From contig CAMDEM010000007.1 in NCBI GenBank assembly GCA_945896675.1, positions 1-64,000 of the forward strand: a stretch of DNA of 64,000 nucleotides, given 5' to 3'. A program made the translations under genes and the position numbers. Positions 1-8,498 of this stretch are shown piece after piece (position 1 is the stretch's first letter; every line of letters starts with the position of its first letter). The DNA is from Cyanobium sp. NIES-981. GTDB taxonomy: Bacteria > Cyanobacteriota > Cyanobacteriia > PCC-6307 > Cyanobiaceae. The notes below the pieces were generated by a model. It did not search any database, had not been told where the DNA came from, and saw nothing but the letters and a program-made list of their open reading frames with translations.

Positions 1-510
1 CATGGCCCTGGCCCCAGCCAGGGCATCCAAGAAGGACACCCTCTGGTCGACCAGCAGAAAGGCCGAGAACCAATAGGCCACGCTCAAATAGATCCCTGGA
101 AGGCCAAAGGCCAACAGACCCAGCAGGATTGCAATCGCTGCAAACACATGCAGGCCGAGCAAGTTGAACAGCTGCTTGGTTTCCCGAAAGAGTTGGCCAA
201 ATTGGAAGGTTTGTCCCTTGGCCGCCATCAAGGCGCCATTGAGCAACGCCACGCTGCCCACCAAATGCACCACCACCTGCAACAGGAGCAGCAGGCCGTA
301 GGCAATTCCCTGGATCGCCTTGGGGCCAGGCTCAGCCAGCTTGAGAGCGACGGCTGACGCCGCAAAGGACACCCCGCCGGAAACGATGGTGTAGAGGATC
401 GCAAACCCCACCAGCACCAGGGCATTGCGGCAAAAGCCACGCCAGCCCGTTTGGACAATGGCGCCGTAATCCAAACCACTTGCACGCTTGTTCTGCCTAT
501 CGCTCAGCAT
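1..510 (-). CDS. Integral membrane protein, 3' end outside window
   Basis: An open frame of 170 codons starts at an ATG (508-510) and runs off the left edge, so the protein is partial. It has at least three hydrophobic segments, for example residues about 30-52, 67-92 and 117-150. A short basic N-terminus leads into a 'GWRGF' motif before the first segment. The layout resembles the 254-residue protein at 1122-1886, which carries 'ERGWATF' at the same place, so the two are probably distant paralogues of a DUF975/DUF2189-like multi-pass family. Family and function are inference. No Shine-Dalgarno sequence is obvious. Confidence 0.7.
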   Translation of the reverse strand, partial: MLSDRQNKRASGLDYGAIVQTGWRGFCRNALVLVGFAILYTIVSGGVSFAASAVALKLAEPGPKAIQGIAYGLLLLLQVVVHLVGSVALLNGALMAAKGQTFQFGQLFRETKQLFNLLGLHVFAAIAILLGLLAFGLPGIYLSVAYWFSAFLLVDQRVSFLDALAGARAM

Positions 511-666
511 CGGGAGGGGCCGGGGGCCTAGAAAACATCAAATCAAGTGTTGGCAGCCCAGGGTGGGATGTCAACGAACAAACGCAGATCTGAAACAGAG
601 CGTTCAAAACAGGCCAATAACAGCCTTAACATCGCCGCAACACCCCGTTGCAGCGCGCCCCATCCC

Positions 667-1125
667 ATGGCCTATTGGTTGATGAAAAGCGAGCCCGATG
701 TCTACGGGATCGACCATCTCAAAGCTGAAGGCACAACGCTCTGGGACGGCATTCGCAATTACCAAGCCCGCAACTTCATGCGCAGCATGAAAATTGGCGA
801 CCTAGCTTTTTTCTATCACTCCAATACCAAACCCCCGGGAATTGTGGGGCTGATGGAGGTGATCGAAACCCAGCTCACCGACCCGAGCCAATTCGATGCA
901 AAATCGAAGTATTTCGACCCAGCAGTCACCCCCGAAAAACCCCGTTGGGATTGTGCGCGCCTGCGCTATCTCCGCCATTTCGACACCCTGCTCAGCCTGG
1001 ATGCGCTCAAGGAGAAGTTCAGCCCTGAGGAACTTGGTGTGGTGAAACGGGGCAATCGGCTCTCGATCCTGCCGGTGCCAGAGGCCAGCGCCCAGCGCTT
1101 ACTCGCCCTCCTCGAGCCAGCATGA
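667..1125 (+). CDS. EVE domain-containing protein
   Basis: The 152-residue product begins MAYWLMKSEPDVYG, the hallmark opening of the EVE fold (a PUA relative, thymocyte nuclear protein 1 family). It continues with 'LWDGIRNYQARNFMR', 'GDLAFFYHSN' and 'PGIVGLMEV', all typical of the modified-base or RNA binding pocket. The ATG at 667 is chosen because upstream in-frame codons do not resemble the family. Stand-alone bacterial EVE proteins are thought to read modified nucleotides, but no substrate can be read from this sequence. Its stop overlaps the next start by 4 nt, so the pair is probably co-transcribed. Confidence 0.88.
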   Translation: MAYWLMKSEPDVYGIDHLKAEGTTLWDGIRNYQARNFMRSMKIGDLAFFYHSNTKPPGIVGLMEVIETQLTDPSQFDAKSKYFDPAVTPEKPRWDCARLRYLRHFDTLLSLDALKEKFSPEELGVVKRGNRLSILPVPEASAQRLLALLEPA

Positions 1126-1886
1126 CCCTGCTGCGCCCGATCAGCTCCGATCCCATCGCCATTCGTCAGGCCCTCGAGCGCGGCTGGGCCACCTTCGCGA
1201 GCTGCCCCTGGGTCCTGATGGGCTTCACCCTCGTGGTGGGCGGGATCAATTTGCTCAGCCAGGTGCTGTATCGCTACGAAAGTGATCGGTTCATTGGCCT
1301 GTTTGGGCGCGTTGATGGCCTGGCCGTCGCCCTGGCAGGCGCAGCTTGGCTGGCCTATGCCCTCAGCAGCCTCTGGCTGGTGGTGGGGCTGATGCGCGGA
1401 GCCCAGATGGCCCTTGGGCGCCAGACCCCCCGGTTTAGCGACCTGGCCCGGCTGGATGGTCGGGCCATGGCCCGCTGTTTTGGCACCTTGGTGCTGATCC
1501 TGGCGCTGAATGCCCTGATCGTGCGCCTGGCCCAGGCCAGTGCGTTCTTGCTCACCTTGATCCAACCCTGGCTCGCCCCCCTGCCCCTGGTGGCGGGTGT
1601 GGCCGTGGCGGTGTATCTGGCCGCAGACCAAATCCTGTGCCTGCCCCTCACCCTGATGGGCAAGCTCACGCCCCTGGGGGCCTTCCGCAGTGGCCGGGCG
1701 GCCGTCGACCCCCACTGGCTCCATGCCCTGGGGTTGACCCTGGTGGTGCTCCTCATCCTGCTGGCAGGCTTTTTAGTGCTGCTGGTCGGACTGGTGGCCG
1801 CCCTACCAATCACGATCTGCACCCTGGCGGCGGCCTACGAGCAGCTGTTTGAGCTGCCGGATCTCAACCGGCCTCGTCCGACCTAA
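1122..1886 (+). CDS. Multi-pass membrane protein (DUF975/DUF2189-like)
   Basis: The 254-residue protein is very rich in Leu, Val and Ala, with about six predicted membrane spans. A cytoplasmic N-terminus carries 'ALERGWATFASCPWVLMGF'. Near residues 167-195 a 'DQILCLPLTLMGKLTPLGAF' stretch is followed by RSGRAAVD, a pattern seen in bacterial multi-pass families of unknown role. It starts inside the stop of the EVE gene (ATGA). It resembles the truncated membrane protein at 1-510, read in the opposite direction. The 3' end overlaps the convergent DUF2811 gene by 23 nt. Function unknown. Confidence 0.75.
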   Translation: MTLLRPISSDPIAIRQALERGWATFASCPWVLMGFTLVVGGINLLSQVLYRYESDRFIGLFGRVDGLAVALAGAAWLAYALSSLWLVVGLMRGAQMALGRQTPRFSDLARLDGRAMARCFGTLVLILALNALIVRLAQASAFLLTLIQPWLAPLPLVAGVAVAVYLAADQILCLPLTLMGKLTPLGAFRSGRAAVDPHWLHALGLTLVVLLILLAGFLVLLVGLVAALPITICTLAAAYEQLFELPDLNRPRPT

Positions 1887-2115
1887 AGCTGCCTTGGCCG
1901 GGAAACAGATTGGCCAGATAGCAGCGCGTCACCTCGCGGTTCTGCAACCCGTTCTGCACCAAAAACCCGGCCAGGGCCGCCTGCACCAGGCGGTATTGAT
2001 CCCAGTTGGGATGGCGCTCAATGAAGCTGCGCATCGAAGCCAAGAGGGCCTCCGGCACCTCAGCCCGCAAGCTCACCAGCCCCGCTTCTTCTGCCAACTC
2101 TGGCCCCAATGTCAT
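1864..2115 (-). CDS. DUF2811 family protein
   Basis: The 83-residue product contains 'VSLRAEVPEALLASMRSF', then 'HPNWDQYRLVQAALAGFL' and 'VTRCYLANLF'. This is the pattern of DUF2811, a small soluble family known from cyanobacteria and without an assigned role. The ATG at 2115 is preferred; an in-frame start at 2148 would add 11 residues that do not look conserved. The family is assigned by recognition of the motif, not by search. Confidence 0.75.
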   Translation of the reverse strand: MTLGPELAEEAGLVSLRAEVPEALLASMRSFIERHPNWDQYRLVQAALAGFLVQNGLQNREVTRCYLANLFPGQGSFRSDEAG

Positions 2116-2526
2116 CCGTGCCCGGCGCTGTGACATCCAGTTCCCCACATCCCTGCGCCGGAGTCAAATCGGCTGGCTGGGCGTTGAGCCAGGGCTTCCC
2201 AGCTTGAGATCGGCTGCCAGCAAAGGTATCCAACCAATGCCTACCCACCAGGTGCCGGTTCCCCATCGACAAAGCCAGGCCTGTCAAGCCGGGTAGCCCC
2301 AGCTGGGGGGTTCTCCCCAACCCCCAGAAGCCAGCAGGATCGGCCCACCCTGGCCTGGGGAAAACCTGGGGAGAAGCGCGGCGCTGGCTCCGGAATGCCA
2401 GGGGATCAACCATTGATCAGCACAGCTGATCTGCAGCGAATCAACGGCCCTGTCTCATGCTGGAACCGTCTTATCCCGCCGCGACGACAGCCATCGACCG
2501 AGGGGCTTTCAGCGCCTTTCACCAGC
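2116..2526. other. 411-bp intergenic region without a recognised gene
   Basis: No convincing coding frame or known RNA is visible. The short ORFs here lack conserved composition. Two structured elements stand out: an imperfect hairpin at 2303-2327 (CTGGGGG ... CCCCCAG) without a following T run, and a perfect 7-bp inverted repeat GATCAGC-ACA-GCTGATC at 2415-2431. The direct repeat CCTGGGGAAA/CCTGGGGAGA lies near 2352-2373. Signatures of SRP RNA, RNase P RNA and tmRNA were looked for and not found. The region should hold the promoter of the DUF2811 gene. Confidence 0.5.
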
Positions 2527-2934
2527 TCACTGGCTCTGGTGGGCGCCCAGGTCAAGGCCCCAATCCTTGAGCTCCCCAAGCTGGGCCAGGGCCACCGCCA
2601 CCGCCTGACTCGCCGCAGCATCCCAGCCCGCCTCGAGGCCCCGCTGGAGCCCCTCCGGGGTGAGCACAAAGCGGACCTGCCAATGGCTTCGATCGCCTTC
2701 GAGCGCCATCCATAGCCCCCCCAGATCAAGCTCCAAGCCGATGGACTCCTCCTCCATCAACTGATCGGCAATGGCTGCGTGCTGCTCCACCAATTGGCCA
2801 AAACCCTGGCGCAGGCTTTGGGCCTCCTGGGCCGTGAGCTCCGCCGCCCAGCCAGCTCCACCGATCAACACAACAAAGGGGTGACGGGTTGGATCCACCA
2901 GCAACCGCCACCCCTCTCCCTCTTTCACCTGCAT
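2527..2934 (-). CDS. DUF1818 family protein
   Basis: The 135-residue product begins MQVKEGEGWRLLVDP and continues 'FVVLIGGAGWAAELT', 'EEESIGLELDLGGLWMALEG' and a C-terminal helix rich in Leu and Gln. This matches my recollection of DUF1818, a small cyanobacterial/plastid-lineage family of unknown function. No membrane span or signal peptide is visible. It follows rpoZ on the same strand with 31 nt between them, so co-transcription is likely. Confidence 0.78.
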   Translation of the reverse strand: MQVKEGEGWRLLVDPTRHPFVVLIGGAGWAAELTAQEAQSLRQGFGQLVEQHAAIADQLMEEESIGLELDLGGLWMALEGDRSHWQVRFVLTPEGLQRGLEAGWDAAASQAVAVALAQLGELKDWGLDLGAHQSQ

Positions 2935-2965
2935 CCGCTAACTGACGCCCGAATCGGCTAAACAA

Positions 2966-3208
2966 TCAGCCGGGCAACAGATCGGGCTGATCCTGCTCGT
3001 CACTCAACTCGATGATGGCGCGCTGCACGGGCTTGATCATCGAGTCGTCGAGCAGGCCATCGAAATCATCAAAACGGCGTTGCTTGGCGCGGAAAGCGAT
3101 CCGTACGGTGGTGAGGTAACGGTTGCTAGAAAAGCGAATCAGGCTCTCGGCCCGCTGGGCCAGTTCCTTCGGGTTCACTTCAACGCCGCTTTGAATGCCG
3201 CTTTGCAT
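2966..3208 (-). CDS. rpoZ: DNA-directed RNA polymerase subunit omega
   Basis: The 80-residue protein has the omega-type helical core '[20 protein letters not shown]' followed by '[10 protein letters not shown]', and an acidic tail. Cyanobacterial omega subunits have this length and a '[15 protein letters not shown]' C-terminal half. Omega helps assembly and stability of core RNA polymerase. An in-frame GTG at 3214 would add two residues. The gene is divergent from the Hsp70-like gene, with about 80 nt between starts. Confidence 0.9.
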   Translation of the reverse strand: MQSGIQSGVEVNPKELAQRAESLIRFSSNRYLTTVRIAFRAKQRRFDDFDGLLDDSMIKPVQRAIIELSDEQDQPDLLPG

Positions 3209-3289
3209 AACCACGTTTCCAGTATTTCGAGCTTAGGTCAGCAGGGGGACCTGGCGGATTAGAAGGGGGCCGCTGTTGAGGGGGAGGCC

Positions 3290-4831
3290 ATGGAGGACAA
3301 GGGAACCCTGGCCATCGATTTGGGCAGCACCACCACGGTGGTGGCCTACCAGGGCCCAGAGACCGCAGCGCAGCTGCTGGCCTTGCCGCCCTTCAGCCTC
3401 GATGGACCGGTGGTGGTGCCCAGCCTGCTTTGGCTCACCGAAGCCCCCGGCGCCAAACCACTCATCGGCCGCCAGGTGGTCGATGCCGGATTAGCCCATC
3501 ACGACGGACCGGAACTGCGCCGCGACTTCAAACGTCTGATTGGCTCCGGTAGCGCCTCAGCCCAGCCAGCCGAACAGGCCGGAGCCCTGCTCATAAAGGC
3601 TCTCTGGGCCGCCCTGCCGAGGGGCATCAGCCCCAAACGCCTGGTGCTGACAGCCCCAATCGACACCTACCGCAGCTATCGCCAGTGGCTGGTCCAGGTG
3701 TGCGCGGACCTCGGCGTAGAGGAGGTGGCCCTGGTGGATGAACCCACCGCCGCGGCCATCGGCGCCGGGCTGCCCCCGGGCAGCACCGCCCTGGTGGTGG
3801 ATATCGGAGGTGGCACCGTGGATGTGGCCCTGGTGAAGCTGGAGGGAGGTGAGGGCAGAGCCGCCCCGATTGCCCAGCTGTTGCGCTTTGCCGGCCGCGA
3901 TCTCGACAGCAGCCGCCAGACCCTGCGCTGCGCCCAGGTGATCGGCAAGGCAGGGCTGGCCTGCGGCGGCCGCGACATCGACCGCTGGATTGCTGACGCC
4001 CTCTGCCCAGGCCAACCCCAAGGCCCCCAGCTTCTGGAAGCGGCCGAGCGGCTCAAATGCCTCTTAAGCAGCCAAGACGACGCCCTCGCCCTCGTCAGCT
4101 CCGCCAATCAAGCCCCCCGGGAGCTGCGCTTCAGCCGCACCAGCTTTGAGCAACTCCTCGAAGAGCGGGGGCTAATCAGCCAATTGGATGCCCTCCTCGA
4201 TCAGGTCTTGGCGGCTGGCCGCAGCGCTGGGATCAGGCCAGAGACCATCACAGCCGTGCTGCAGGTGGGCGGCAGCAGCCGCATCCCCCGGCTGCGCCGG
4301 TGGCTGGAGGAACGGCTGGCTGGGGTGCCCCTCAAAACCCATCGCCCGGTTGAAGCGGTGGCCCTGGGGGCCCTGGCGCTCACCCCGGGCGTCCAGCTCA
4401 AGGATGTGCTGACCCATGGGGTTGAGCTGCGCTGCTGGGAACAACGCAGTGGACGCCACACCTGGCATCCCCTGTTTGTGGCGGGCCAGGCTTGGCCCAC
4501 CGATCGCCCCCTCGAGATCGTGCTGGCCTGCAGCCTGGATGGCCAGAGCTGCCTCGAGATCAGCCTGGGGGAAGCCCAAATCGAGCAGCGCGGTGAAGTG
4601 GTGTTTGAAGGAGACCTGCCGGTGCTGCGTCAACGCCGGGCAGGCCGGGCCCAGGTCATCCCCTGGCGCGACCAGCCCAGTGCCATTGCCCTGGATCCCC
4701 CTGGCGAACAAGGTGTGGATCGGCTCAAGCTGGATTTTGTGATCAACGGCCAGGGCCAACTCACGGCGGAGATCACCGATCTCACCACCGGCGCCAGCCT
4801 GGGCGAGCGAAGCTTTGGCCCGGTGCGCTGA
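3290..4831 (+). CDS. Divergent short Hsp70-family protein
   Basis: The 513-residue protein has an actin-like ATPase fold: phosphate-1 loop 'AIDLGSTTTVVAY' near residues 7-19, 'DEPTAAAIGAGLP' near 150, phosphate-2 'VDIGGGTVDVALV' near 170 and an adenosine loop 'LQVGGSSRIPRLRRWL' near 323. After about residue 365 only a short beta-rich region remains, with no alpha-helical lid and no EEVD-like tail. Canonical DnaK has about 610-640 residues. It is therefore an Hsp70 relative rather than DnaK itself, possibly with a dedicated client. A membrane-anchored unknown protein follows after 41 nt. Confidence 0.85.
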   Translation: MEDKGTLAIDLGSTTTVVAYQGPETAAQLLALPPFSLDGPVVVPSLLWLTEAPGAKPLIGRQVVDAGLAHHDGPELRRDFKRLIGSGSASAQPAEQAGALLIKALWAALPRGISPKRLVLTAPIDTYRSYRQWLVQVCADLGVEEVALVDEPTAAAIGAGLPPGSTALVVDIGGGTVDVALVKLEGGEGRAAPIAQLLRFAGRDLDSSRQTLRCAQVIGKAGLACGGRDIDRWIADALCPGQPQGPQLLEAAERLKCLLSSQDDALALVSSANQAPRELRFSRTSFEQLLEERGLISQLDALLDQVLAAGRSAGIRPETITAVLQVGGSSRIPRLRRWLEERLAGVPLKTHRPVEAVALGALALTPGVQLKDVLTHGVELRCWEQRSGRHTWHPLFVAGQAWPTDRPLEIVLACSLDGQSCLEISLGEAQIEQRGEVVFEGDLPVLRQRRAGRAQVIPWRDQPSAIALDPPGEQGVDRLKLDFVINGQGQLTAEITDLTTGASLGERSFGPVR

Positions 4832-4872
4832 CACTGCCCCCAAAAGCGCCGACAAGACTGATAGAACGGGAT

Positions 4873-5721
4873 TTGATTGCATCTGCCGCCTTGGCCCTCC
4901 GCCGGCACAGGCTCCCTCGTTTTTGGCTTGGACTCACCCTGGGGCTAGTGGCCTCAGGGGTTGGCGCGGCCTATTGGTGGGAACGGCAGTTGCCCCAGCG
5001 CCTCGAGCAGGCGGCCGCCACCGGAAATCTCAACGCTTGCCTGCGTTACAGCGAGCAACTCGAAGCCCTGCGCTGGCTTGACAACAGCGCGCCGAAGGAA
5101 CAGGGTCAATGCCGGCGCCTCAAAGCTGGGGAACTGTGGCAGCAACGCCAATGGGCCCAAGCCCTGCGGCTGCAGTGGCAGCTGGTGAATTCCCCAGCGG
5201 CCCGACCCAGCGACCAACGCCAACTCGATCGCTGGGTCTTGGAGTTGCAACGCCTGTCCCTCGACCAGTTCCAGCAGGGCAATCTCAAGGGCGCCTTGGC
5301 GCTTTTGGCCCCGATTGGCGATGACCACAACAGTGCCGGAAACGCCACGGGGGACTCCTACACACAAATCTGGAACCGCAACCGGCTCCTGATGGAACGC
5401 AGCCAAAAACTGGTGGCGCAAAAGCGCTGGTGGGAGGCCCTCGACGCCCTGACCAGGCTCGACCATCCCTGGTGGAAAGGTGAGAGCCAGCCCCTAAAGG
5501 CCAAGGTGCAGGCCGCGATCAATGCCTTGGCCGGCAACGACCGCGAGCATGACGGCCATGGCGCCTTGCCCCATACGGTGCCTGCGGCCGACCTGGATGC
5601 CAGGGTTCAAGCCCAAATCGCCAAGGGGCTCGATGAGTGGACAGCCTTCACAGCCGCCTGCAAATCCCTGGGCGGCAAGGTGATCGAAGCGGGCCCCGAA
5701 ACCGCCTGCCAGCGCCCATGA
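4873..5721 (+). CDS. Membrane-anchored protein of unknown function
   Basis: This frame starts at TTG (4873) and encodes 282 residues. A basic segment 'LRRHRLPRF' precedes one hydrophobic helix at about residues 17-34 ('WLGLTLGLVASGVGAAYW'). The rest is soluble, rich in Gln, Leu, Arg and Trp, and looks like helical repeats (TPR-like 'AEQ..AL..W' pattern). I do not recognise a family. It lies between the Hsp70-like gene and ftrV on the same strand. The single anchor and helical body suggest a membrane-tethered scaffold or cofactor, possibly of the Hsp70 relative; that is inference. Confidence 0.7.
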   Translation: MIASAALALRRHRLPRFWLGLTLGLVASGVGAAYWWERQLPQRLEQAAATGNLNACLRYSEQLEALRWLDNSAPKEQGQCRRLKAGELWQQRQWAQALRLQWQLVNSPAARPSDQRQLDRWVLELQRLSLDQFQQGNLKGALALLAPIGDDHNSAGNATGDSYTQIWNRNRLLMERSQKLVAQKRWWEALDALTRLDHPWWKGESQPLKAKVQAAINALAGNDREHDGHGALPHTVPAADLDARVQAQIAKGLDEWTAFTAACKSLGGKVIEAGPETACQRP

Positions 5722-5753
5722 CAAGATTGGGCCCGCGAAAGAGTTCCAAGTCC

Positions 5754-5972
5754 ATGCAGCCAGGTGATCAGGTCAAGGTCTGCCAGAGCGTGGTCGTCTA
5801 CCACCATCCCCTGCACCGTGGTGTGGCCTTTGATCTCCATGGCCAGCAAGGGGAAGTGGTCACCGTGCTGAACGACTGGAAAGGCCGGGTGATCAGCCCC
5901 AACCTTCCGGTGGTGGTGGCGTTTGGCAAATTCAAGGCCCATTTCCGCGCCGACGAAATCGAAGCGGCCTAG
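5754..5972 (+). CDS. ftrV: Ferredoxin-thioredoxin reductase variable chain
   Basis: The 72-residue product begins MQPGDQVKVCQSVVVYHHP and continues 'FDLHGQQGEVV', 'WKGRVISPNLPVVV' and 'FKAHFRADEIEA'. This is the small SH3-like variable subunit of FTR, which pairs with the catalytic [4Fe-4S] subunit (FtrC, not in this window) to pass electrons from ferredoxin to thioredoxin. The ATG at 5754 gives the usual family length; an in-frame ATG at 5718 would add 12 residues and overlap the upstream stop. Its end overlaps the convergent pyrR gene by 4 nt. Confidence 0.92.
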   Translation: MQPGDQVKVCQSVVVYHHPLHRGVAFDLHGQQGEVVTVLNDWKGRVISPNLPVVVAFGKFKAHFRADEIEAA

Positions 5973-6499
5973 GGGCGCAACAGGAACACCCCCTCCTCCC
6001 CATCGATCCCCTGCAGGGCCAGCTGGATGGTTTCTTGGCGGCTGGTGGGCACCACCCTGCCGCAAAAATCAGGCTGGATCGGCAATTCCCGATGGCCCCG
6101 ATCCACCATGGCCAGCAGGCTCACCCGTTCCGGGCGGCCCCAGGCCTGCAGGGCCTCAAGGGCTGCCCGCACCGTTCGGCCCGTGAAAATCACGTCATCC
6201 ACCAGCACCACCTGCCGTCCCTCCAGGCTCACGGGCAGGTCCGTGGGCTGGGCCAGCCGGGTGCCAATCCGCTCCAAATCATCGCGGTGAAAGGTGGGAT
6301 CGAGGCTGCCGTGGTCGATGGCATGGCCGCAAATCACCCCCAAGCGGGCCGCCAGAACCTCAGCCAAGGCCACCCCGCGGGTGGGAATCCCCAGCAACAG
6401 CAACCGGTGGGTATCGGCGACACTCTCAAGCACCTGGGAGGCCAGGCGGTCCAAGGTGCGGGATAGGTCCTGGGCCGAGAGCAATTCGAGCCGATTCAT
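5969..6499 (-). CDS. pyrR: PyrR: pyrimidine operon regulator / uracil phosphoribosyltransferase
   Basis: The 176-residue protein has the type I phosphoribosyltransferase PRPP loop 'VVLVDDVIFTGRTVRAAL' and the upstream 'LLLLGIPTRGVALAEVLA' typical of PyrR. It ends 'GRVVPTSRQETIQL', the PyrR C-terminal signature. The enzyme makes UMP from uracil and PRPP; in Firmicutes it also attenuates pyr mRNAs, but no pyr attenuator is visible nearby. The ATG at 6499 (MNRLELLS) is preferred over the upstream in-frame start at 6559. Confidence 0.9.
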   Translation of the reverse strand: MNRLELLSAQDLSRTLDRLASQVLESVADTHRLLLLGIPTRGVALAEVLAARLGVICGHAIDHGSLDPTFHRDDLERIGTRLAQPTDLPVSLEGRQVVLVDDVIFTGRTVRAALEALQAWGRPERVSLLAMVDRGHRELPIQPDFCGRVVPTSRQETIQLALQGIDGEEGVFLLRP

Positions 6500-6660
6500 G
6501 GGGCTGGCACCAGCAACGCCAATGCTATGGACCCAACCAGCCGAATCCTTTGTTGCCAAAGCCTGACGCGGCTGGGATCAGGGAAATTCGCCATGGGATT
6601 GGGGCTGTAGGTTGGGATCGAAGACAGTGCAAACCTGAAGCGTTGCATCCATACCTCTCC

Positions 6661-6732
6661 TTGAAATCCCGCGATTTGAAATCTCACGATTTGAAATCAC
6701 CCGCTTTTACCCACGGTTTGACATCCCACGAC
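6661..6732. repeat. 15-bp tandem repeat array upstream of gpmI
   Basis: Units read TTGAAATCCCGCGAT (6661), TTGAAATCTCACGAT (6676), TTGAAATCACCCGCT (6691), a degenerate 12-bp unit, and TTGACATCCCACGAC (6718). The array is non-coding and AT-richer than its surroundings. It lies in the space between the divergent genes pyrR and gpmI. No known repeat family was recognised. Confidence 0.8.
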
Positions 6733-6827
6733 ATGCACACCGCTAGGTGAGTCGGGTGACAGCAATTCCCTCCCAGCAGCACTCCAGCAGGCCTAACGCC
6801 CTTGATTCTTCAATAGGCGCTTCTTCG

Positions 6828-6887
6828 CTGAGCGATTCCCGTTTGCCCGTCACTTCCTTGCGCGACTCAGCCTTGCGCGATTCAGGG
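6828..6887 (+). repeat. Second 15-bp repeat array, overlapping the gpmI 5' end
   Basis: Units read CTGAGCGATTCCCGT (6828), TTGCCCGTCACTTCC (6843), TTGCGCGACTCAGCC (6858) and TTGCGCGATTCAGGG (6873). They share the 15-bp period and TTG-led phase of the array at 6661. In the gpmI frame they encode pentapeptides of the form LRDSx. They may be translated or may be part of the leader, depending on the true start. Confidence 0.7.
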
Positions 6888-8489
6888 TCGAGGCAGCCAT
6901 CCTCAATCGCCCCAGTTGTTCTCGCCATCCTCGATGGCTGGGGCTACAGCCATGAAGAAGCCCACAACGCCATCCGTGCCGCGGCAACCCCGGTGATGGA
7001 TGCCCTTTGGCATGCCTATCCCCACACCCTGATTGAAGCCAGTGGTGGGGCCGTTGGCCTGCCCGATGGCCAAATGGGTAACTCCGAAGTTGGCCACCTC
7101 ACCATCGGTTCGGGCCGGATTATTCGCCAGGAACTGGTGCGGATTAGCCAGGCTGTGAAGGACGGCAGCATTGCCGCCAATCCATCGCTCAATGCCCTGG
7201 CCGACAAGTTGCTCGCCAACGGCCACACCCTGCACCTGATTGGCCTCTGCTCCGATGGCGGAGTGCACAGCCACATCAACCACCTCGGCGGCCTGCTGCG
7301 CTGGGCCGCCGCTCGGGGCCTCCAGGATGTCTGCATCCACGTGATTACTGACGGCCGGGATACGGCTCCCAGCAGTGCCCCTGGCTTTGTGGCCGAGGTG
7401 CTGGAGCAAATTCAAGCGGCTGGTGTGGGGCGGATCGCCACGCTCTGTGGCCGCTACTGGGCCATGGACCGGGACAACCGCTGGGAACGCACCGAGAAGG
7501 CCTATCGGCTGCTGAGCCAATCCAGCCCCCTCAGTGACCTGGGCCCCTTGGAGGCCATTGAGGCGTCCTACGCCAGCAACGTGGGCGACGAATTCCTCGA
7601 ACCGGTGCGCCTATCGGACGATCTGATCAAATCCGGAGATGGGCTGGTCTGCTTCAACTTCCGTCCGGATCGGGTGCGTCAGCTGATCCGTACCTTGGTG
7701 CTGCCCACCTTCGACAACTTTGAGCGCAGCCTGATCAGCGATCTGGATGTGGTCACATTCACCCAATACGAGAAAGGCCTCCCCGTGGCCGTTGCCTTCC
7801 CGCCCGAATCCCTGGATGGGCTGCTCGGTCAAGTGGTGTCCGAGGCGGGGTTGCGCCAATTCCGCACCGCTGAAACCGAAAAATATCCCCATGTCACCTA
7901 TTTCATGAATGGGGGCATCGAGCAGGCTTTCCCTGGAGAAGACCGCCACCTGGTGCCATCGCCCAGGGTTGCCACCTACGACCAATCCCCCGCCATGTCG
8001 GCCGAACAGCTCACCGATAGCTGCATCGCCGCCATCCAGAAGGGCATCTATTCCCTGGTGGTGATCAACTACGCCAACCCGGACATGGTGGGGCACACCG
8101 GCCAGATGCAAGCCACCACCGAAGCCGTCACCACCGTGGACACCTGCGTGGGCCGGCTGATGGAGGCGACCAACCGCATCGGCGGCACGCTTGTGATTAC
8201 CGCCGACCATGGCAATGCCGAGGTCATGGAAGGCCCCGATGGCCGCCCTTGGACCGCCCACACCACCAATCCGGTTCCCGTGATCCTGGTGGAAGGGGAG
8301 AAACGCAAGCTGCCGGGCCATGGCACCGATGTTCAACTCCGAGCTGGCGGCGGCCTGGCCGACATTGCCCCAACCCTGCTTGACATCCTCGAACTGCCAA
8401 AACCGGCCAGCATGAGTGGCTTGTCCTTGGTGGCTCCCTTGGGCAGCAAGAACGAGCCCAACCGCGTTGCCGAGACCCTGGGCGTCTAG
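6873..8489 (+). CDS. gpmI: 2,3-bisphosphoglycerate-independent phosphoglycerate mutase
   Basis: This glycolytic enzyme interconverts 3- and 2-phosphoglycerate with two Mn ions. Visible signatures are 'LAILDGWGY' (metal Asp), '[12 protein letters not shown]' with the phosphorylated Ser, '[15 protein letters not shown]', '[12 protein letters not shown]' and '[11 protein letters not shown]'. The frame is open back to a GTG at 6747, which would give 580 residues. The TTG at 6873 gives 538, close to the usual picocyanobacterial length of about 540 as I recall it. The extra N-terminus is Ser/Arg-rich repeat sequence, so the start is uncertain. secG follows after 9 nt. Confidence 0.93.
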   Translation: MRDSGSRQPSSIAPVVLAILDGWGYSHEEAHNAIRAAATPVMDALWHAYPHTLIEASGGAVGLPDGQMGNSEVGHLTIGSGRIIRQELVRISQAVKDGSIAANPSLNALADKLLANGHTLHLIGLCSDGGVHSHINHLGGLLRWAAARGLQDVCIHVITDGRDTAPSSAPGFVAEVLEQIQAAGVGRIATLCGRYWAMDRDNRWERTEKAYRLLSQSSPLSDLGPLEAIEASYASNVGDEFLEPVRLSDDLIKSGDGLVCFNFRPDRVRQLIRTLVLPTFDNFERSLISDLDVVTFTQYEKGLPVAVAFPPESLDGLLGQVVSEAGLRQFRTAETEKYPHVTYFMNGGIEQAFPGEDRHLVPSPRVATYDQSPAMSAEQLTDSCIAAIQKGIYSLVVINYANPDMVGHTGQMQATTEAVTTVDTCVGRLMEATNRIGGTLVITADHGNAEVMEGPDGRPWTAHTTNPVPVILVEGEKRKLPGHGTDVQLRAGGGLADIAPTLLDILELPKPASMSGLSLVAPLGSKNEPNRVAETLGV

Positions 8490-8498
8490 CCTGAATCC

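Noticed and set aside
2303-2327. Hairpin considered as a terminator or tRNA/tmRNA T-arm
   Set aside because: There is no T run for a terminator, and the loop and flanks do not match a tRNA or tmRNA arm.
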